A DNA stretch of 8,653 nt from Anaerolineales bacterium UBA4826 (lineage in GTDB: Bacteria > Chloroflexota > Anaerolineae > UBA4142), in the NCBI GenBank assembly GCA_002400365.1, contig DHFK01000154.1, forward strand, positions 1 through 8,653, written 5' to 3'. Both the position numbers and the translations under genes were made by a program. The notes under the pieces are model-generated. The model ran no database searches and was not told the origin of the DNA. It saw only the letters and a list, made by a program, of their open reading frames with translations. Below, one piece after another: positions 6,294 to 8,653 of the stretch (position 1 is the stretch's first letter; each line of letters starts with the position of its first letter).

Positions 6294-6297
6294 GGAG
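6294..6297 (+). promoter_or_regulatory. Ribosome binding site of gmd
   Basis: GGAG lies 6 nt before ATG 6304. A second ATG at 6300 overlaps in another frame (ATGCATG) and leads to no conserved protein, so 6304 is taken as the start. Confidence 0.7.
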
Positions 6298-6303
6298 CAA
6301 TGC

Positions 6304-7281
6304 ATGACGAACAAACGCGTGCTAATTTCTGGGATAACGGGGCAGGACGGTTCGTACCTTGCCGAGTTTCTTTTGGAACAAGGTTACCAAGTGATCGGCA
6401 TGGTGCGCCGCACTTCAACGATCAATTTTGAGCGCATCATTGACATCCAAGACAAGATCACGATCGTGCAAGGCGATCTGCTCGATCCCAGTTCGCTCGT
6501 GGACATACTGCGCGAGCACCGTCCCAGCGAAGTGTACAACCTCGCCGCGCAATCGTTTATTCCGACGTCGTTCAAGCAGCCGGTGCTGACCGGTGAGTTC
6601 ACCGCGCTCGGCGTGACGCGGATGCTGGAAGCGATCCGCATGGTGGACCCGGAGATTCGGTTTTACCAGGCGTCGTCGTCCGAGATGTTCGGCAAGGTGG
6701 TCGAGATTCCGCAGCGAGAGACGACGCCCTTTCATCCGCGCAGCCCGTATGGCGTCGCCAAGGTGTACGGTCACTGGATCACCGTGAATTACCGCGAGTC
6801 GTACAATCTCTTTGCGGTGTCGGGCATACTTTTCAACCACGAAAGCCCGCGCCGCGGCTTGGAATTCGTCACGCACAAGGTCACGTACAACGCGGCGAAG
6901 ATCGCGCTCGGTCTCGCGGACAAATTGCCGCTCGGCAATCTGGATTCGCAGCGCGATTGGGGCTGGGCGCCGGACTATGTGCGGATGATGCACTTGATGC
7001 TGCAGCAGGATCATCCCGAAGATTTCGTGATCGCGACCGGGCGCACCCATTCGATTAGAAGATTGTGCGAGGTCGCGTTCGGCTGTGTGGATTTGGATTG
7101 GCAGCGCTACGTCTACGTCAACCCCGCCGACTTGCGTCCGGCGGATGTGGACTTGCTCATCGGCGATGCGAGCAAGGCAAAGCAGAAACTCGGTTGGGCG
7201 CCGACCGTCACGTTCGAGCAGATGATCGAAAAGATGGTCGAGGCGGACCTGGTGGCGCTGAAGAAGCAGTATCATTTGTAA
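6304..7281 (+). CDS. gmd: GDP-mannose 4,6-dehydratase
   Basis: The 325-residue protein shows the near-diagnostic Gmd start VLISGITGQDGSYLAEFLL (glycine-rich loop G10-G16), VRRTST for the NADP phosphate (R35, R36), SSSEMFG (catalytic S and E127), YGVAK (Y149, K153), FNHESPRRG and the LGNLDSQRDWGWAPDYV block. It converts GDP-D-mannose to GDP-4-dehydro-6-deoxy-D-mannose using bound NADP, the entry step to GDP-D-rhamnose, GDP-L-fucose and related sugars. Length is in the range of the shorter bacterial forms. With rmd directly upstream and no fucose synthase visible, GDP-D-rhamnose is the likely product of the pair. It ends TAATG, sharing one base with the glmM start, so the two are translationally coupled. 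It is separated from rmd by a palindromic element of about 70 bp. Confidence 0.95.
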   Translation: MTNKRVLISGITGQDGSYLAEFLLEQGYQVIGMVRRTSTINFERIIDIQDKITIVQGDLLDPSSLVDILREHRPSEVYNLAAQSFIPTSFKQPVLTGEFTALGVTRMLEAIRMVDPEIRFYQASSSEMFGKVVEIPQRETTPFHPRSPYGVAKVYGHWITVNYRESYNLFAVSGILFNHESPRRGLEFVTHKVTYNAAKIALGLADKLPLGNLDSQRDWGWAPDYVRMMHLMLQQDHPEDFVIATGRTHSIRRLCEVAFGCVDLDWQRYVYVNPADLRPADVDLLIGDASKAKQKLGWAPTVTFEQMIEKMVEADLVALKKQYHL

Positions 7282-8636
7282 TGGAAAAACTCTTCGGCAC
7301 CGACGGCATTCGCGGCATCGCGAATCAATTTCCACTGACGCCGGAATTCGTCACGCACATCGGCAGCGCGATCGGCGAGGCGCTCCGGCGCGATCACGCA
7401 CGCCCGGTCGCGCTGATCGGTCGCGACACACGGCTCAGCGGCGCGATGATCGAGAACGCGCTCGCGGCGGGCTTGATGGCGCAGGGCTTTGACACGCTGC
7501 ATGTCGGCGTGCTGACGACGCCGGGAATTGCGTTTCTCACGCGCACACTCGGCGCGCGCTGCGGTATTGCGATTTCCGCGTCGCACAACCCGTTCGACTA
7601 TAACGGCATCAAGGTCTTTGGCGCGGACGGATTCAAAGTGCCCGACGAATCCGAAAATCGAATCGAAACCATTGCCCATTCAAGGCGCGATGACGAACCG
7701 CACGCGTTCATCGGCTCGATCGGACAGCGGCGCGACGACCAAACGCCAATTACCAATTACCTCGATTTTCTGCTCGCCGCCGTTCATCGTCAGCCGATCT
7801 TACGCGGCAAGCGCGTCGTCATTGATTGCAACAACGGCGCGACGTTCGATCTCGCCCCACGCGTCCTACGTGAACTAGGCGCAGACGTGATCTTGCTGAA
7901 CGACCAGCCCGACGGCGTCAACATCAATCGCGGCTACGATGCGCTCGAGCCCAGGTTGTTGCGCGAGACCGTCTTGCGCGCGCGCGCGGATTTAGGCGTC
8001 CAGTTCGACGGCGACGGCGACCGCGCGGTCCTGGTGGACGAGCGCGGCAACTACGTGGACGGCGATTTTGTCTTGGCGATTCTCGCGCGCGATTTCAAAA
8101 CGCGCGGCAAGTTCGCGGAGCGCGGCAACGCGGTCGTCTCGACCGTCATGGCAAACATCGGCTTGGAAAAGTCGCTGAACGAAATCGGCGTGACGATGGA
8201 GCGCACGGCGGTTGGCGATCGCTGGGTTGCGGATCGAATGTGCGCGCTGGGCGCGCTGCTTGGCGGCGAGCAGTCCGGACACATTATTTTGTTCGACGGC
8301 GGACACACGACCGGCGACGGGCTGTACACGGCGCTGCGCGTGGCAGATGTTCTCGCGCGCAGCGGCAAAACCCTGGCAGCGTTAGCCGCGTGCATGACGC
8401 GCTATCCGCAAGTCTTGGTGAACGTGCGCGTGCCGCGCAAGCCGCCGCTCGACCAGTTCCCGCCAATTCAAGAACAGGTTGAACGCACGCGCGCGGTGTT
8501 GGGGGAAGCGCGGATTCTGCTGCGCTACTCCGGTACGGAGAACCTGGCGCGCGTGATGATCGAAGGACAAGACGCGGCGGTGATCGAACGCGAGGCGAAC
8601 GCGATTGCCGCGGTGATTCAACAAACCATCACATAA
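7281..8636 (+). CDS. glmM: Phosphoglucosamine mutase
   Basis: The 451-residue alpha-D-phosphohexomutase begins MEKLFGTDGIRGIAN, the standard GlmM N-terminus. It has the phosphoserine loop SASHNPFDYNGIK (S101 phosphorylated), the magnesium loop DGDGDR (243-248), the sugar-binding loop GGEQSGH (328-334) and the C-terminal phosphate-binding loop RYSGTEN (415-421). It interconverts glucosamine-6-phosphate and glucosamine-1-phosphate in the cytosol, feeding UDP-GlcNAc for peptidoglycan and surface glycans. Full family length is present. RYSGTEN in place of the commoner RPSGTEP is a known sort of variation in GlmM proteins. SASHNPFDYNGIK and GGEQSGH favour GlmM over phosphomannomutase/phosphoglucomutase. 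Start 7281 overlaps the gmd stop by 1 nt; the in-frame upstream extension is only the shadow of gmd. No strong ribosome site is seen, in line with coupling. Confidence 0.93.
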   Translation: MEKLFGTDGIRGIANQFPLTPEFVTHIGSAIGEALRRDHARPVALIGRDTRLSGAMIENALAAGLMAQGFDTLHVGVLTTPGIAFLTRTLGARCGIAISASHNPFDYNGIKVFGADGFKVPDESENRIETIAHSRRDDEPHAFIGSIGQRRDDQTPITNYLDFLLAAVHRQPILRGKRVVIDCNNGATFDLAPRVLRELGADVILLNDQPDGVNINRGYDALEPRLLRETVLRARADLGVQFDGDGDRAVLVDERGNYVDGDFVLAILARDFKTRGKFAERGNAVVSTVMANIGLEKSLNEIGVTMERTAVGDRWVADRMCALGALLGGEQSGHIILFDGGHTTGDGLYTALRVADVLARSGKTLAALAACMTRYPQVLVNVRVPRKPPLDQFPPIQEQVERTRAVLGEARILLRYSGTENLARVMIEGQDAAVIEREANAIAAVIQQTIT

Positions 8637-8653
8637 TTTATGATTTCAGATTT
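8636..8653 (+). repeat. Start of a further heptamer array (ATTTATG, ATTTCAG, ATTT...) cut by the window end
   Basis: From the last base of the glmM stop codon the sequence reads ATTTATG, ATTTCAG, ATTT with period 7. Two units and 4 nt are visible, so the call is tentative, but the unit length equals that of the other arrays in the window. Confidence 0.45.

Noticed and set aside
7065..7280. In-frame N-terminal extension of GlmM by 72 codons
   Set aside because: The extension is gmd read in another frame; GlmM proteins begin at the MEKLFGTDG-type motif.
6415..7335. A 306-codon minus-strand frame opposite gmd
   Set aside because: Covers the highly conserved gmd; product is Arg/His-rich with no family signature.

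Overview
The window looks like chromosomal DNA of a high-GC, free-living bacterium. Gene content, a lipoprotein-type MecA-like PBP, heptamer-repeat spacers and palindromic GTAGGGGC-type spacers together remind me of Chloroflexota (Anaerolineae-like) genomes. That assignment is inference from style and not proven by any marker here. No rRNA, tRNA, CRISPR array, transposase or phage gene was seen.

Layout. Positions 1-795 (+) hold the nearly complete 3' part of a yqeB-type (EF2563 family) gene tied to selenium-dependent molybdenum hydroxylases. It converges on a three-gene minus-strand operon read from 5004 down to 844: a MecA-like class B penicillin-binding protein, a HAD-IIA (NagD-like) phosphatase, and a two-domain FIST sensory protein that overlaps the phosphatase gene by 8 nt. 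The convergent gap at 796-843 is an inverted repeat that can act as a bidirectional terminator. The minus operon starts from a near-consensus sigma70-type promoter (TTGACG, 17 nt, TATAAT; 5022-5050). A divergent promoter (TATAAT at 5205-5210) drives a plus-strand operon: rmd (5245-6210), gmd (6304-7281) and glmM (7281-8636, TAATG overlap with gmd).

How the genes fit together. Gmd and Rmd are consecutive enzymes converting GDP-D-mannose to GDP-D-rhamnose. GlmM makes glucosamine-1-phosphate for UDP-GlcNAc. The PBP on the other side of the divergent promoters crosslinks peptidoglycan. The central block is therefore a cell-envelope cluster: activated sugars for surface glycan plus peptidoglycan precursor and crosslinking. 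The HAD phosphatase and FIST protein are co-transcribed with the PBP but their substrates are unknown.

The most unusual part is the non-coding fabric. Two kinds of repeat sit in nearly every gap and often supply stop codons. (1) Arrays of period exactly 7 with different unit sequences occur at 523-543 (inside yqeB), 772-839, 2857-2902 and 8636-8653; two of these form hairpins. (2) Two branched palindromic elements, 5064-5170 and 6207-6278, each have an outer stem enclosing two small hairpins with 6-nt loops. The stop codons of yqeB, the PBP gene and rmd lie inside such repeats, and that of glmM touches one.
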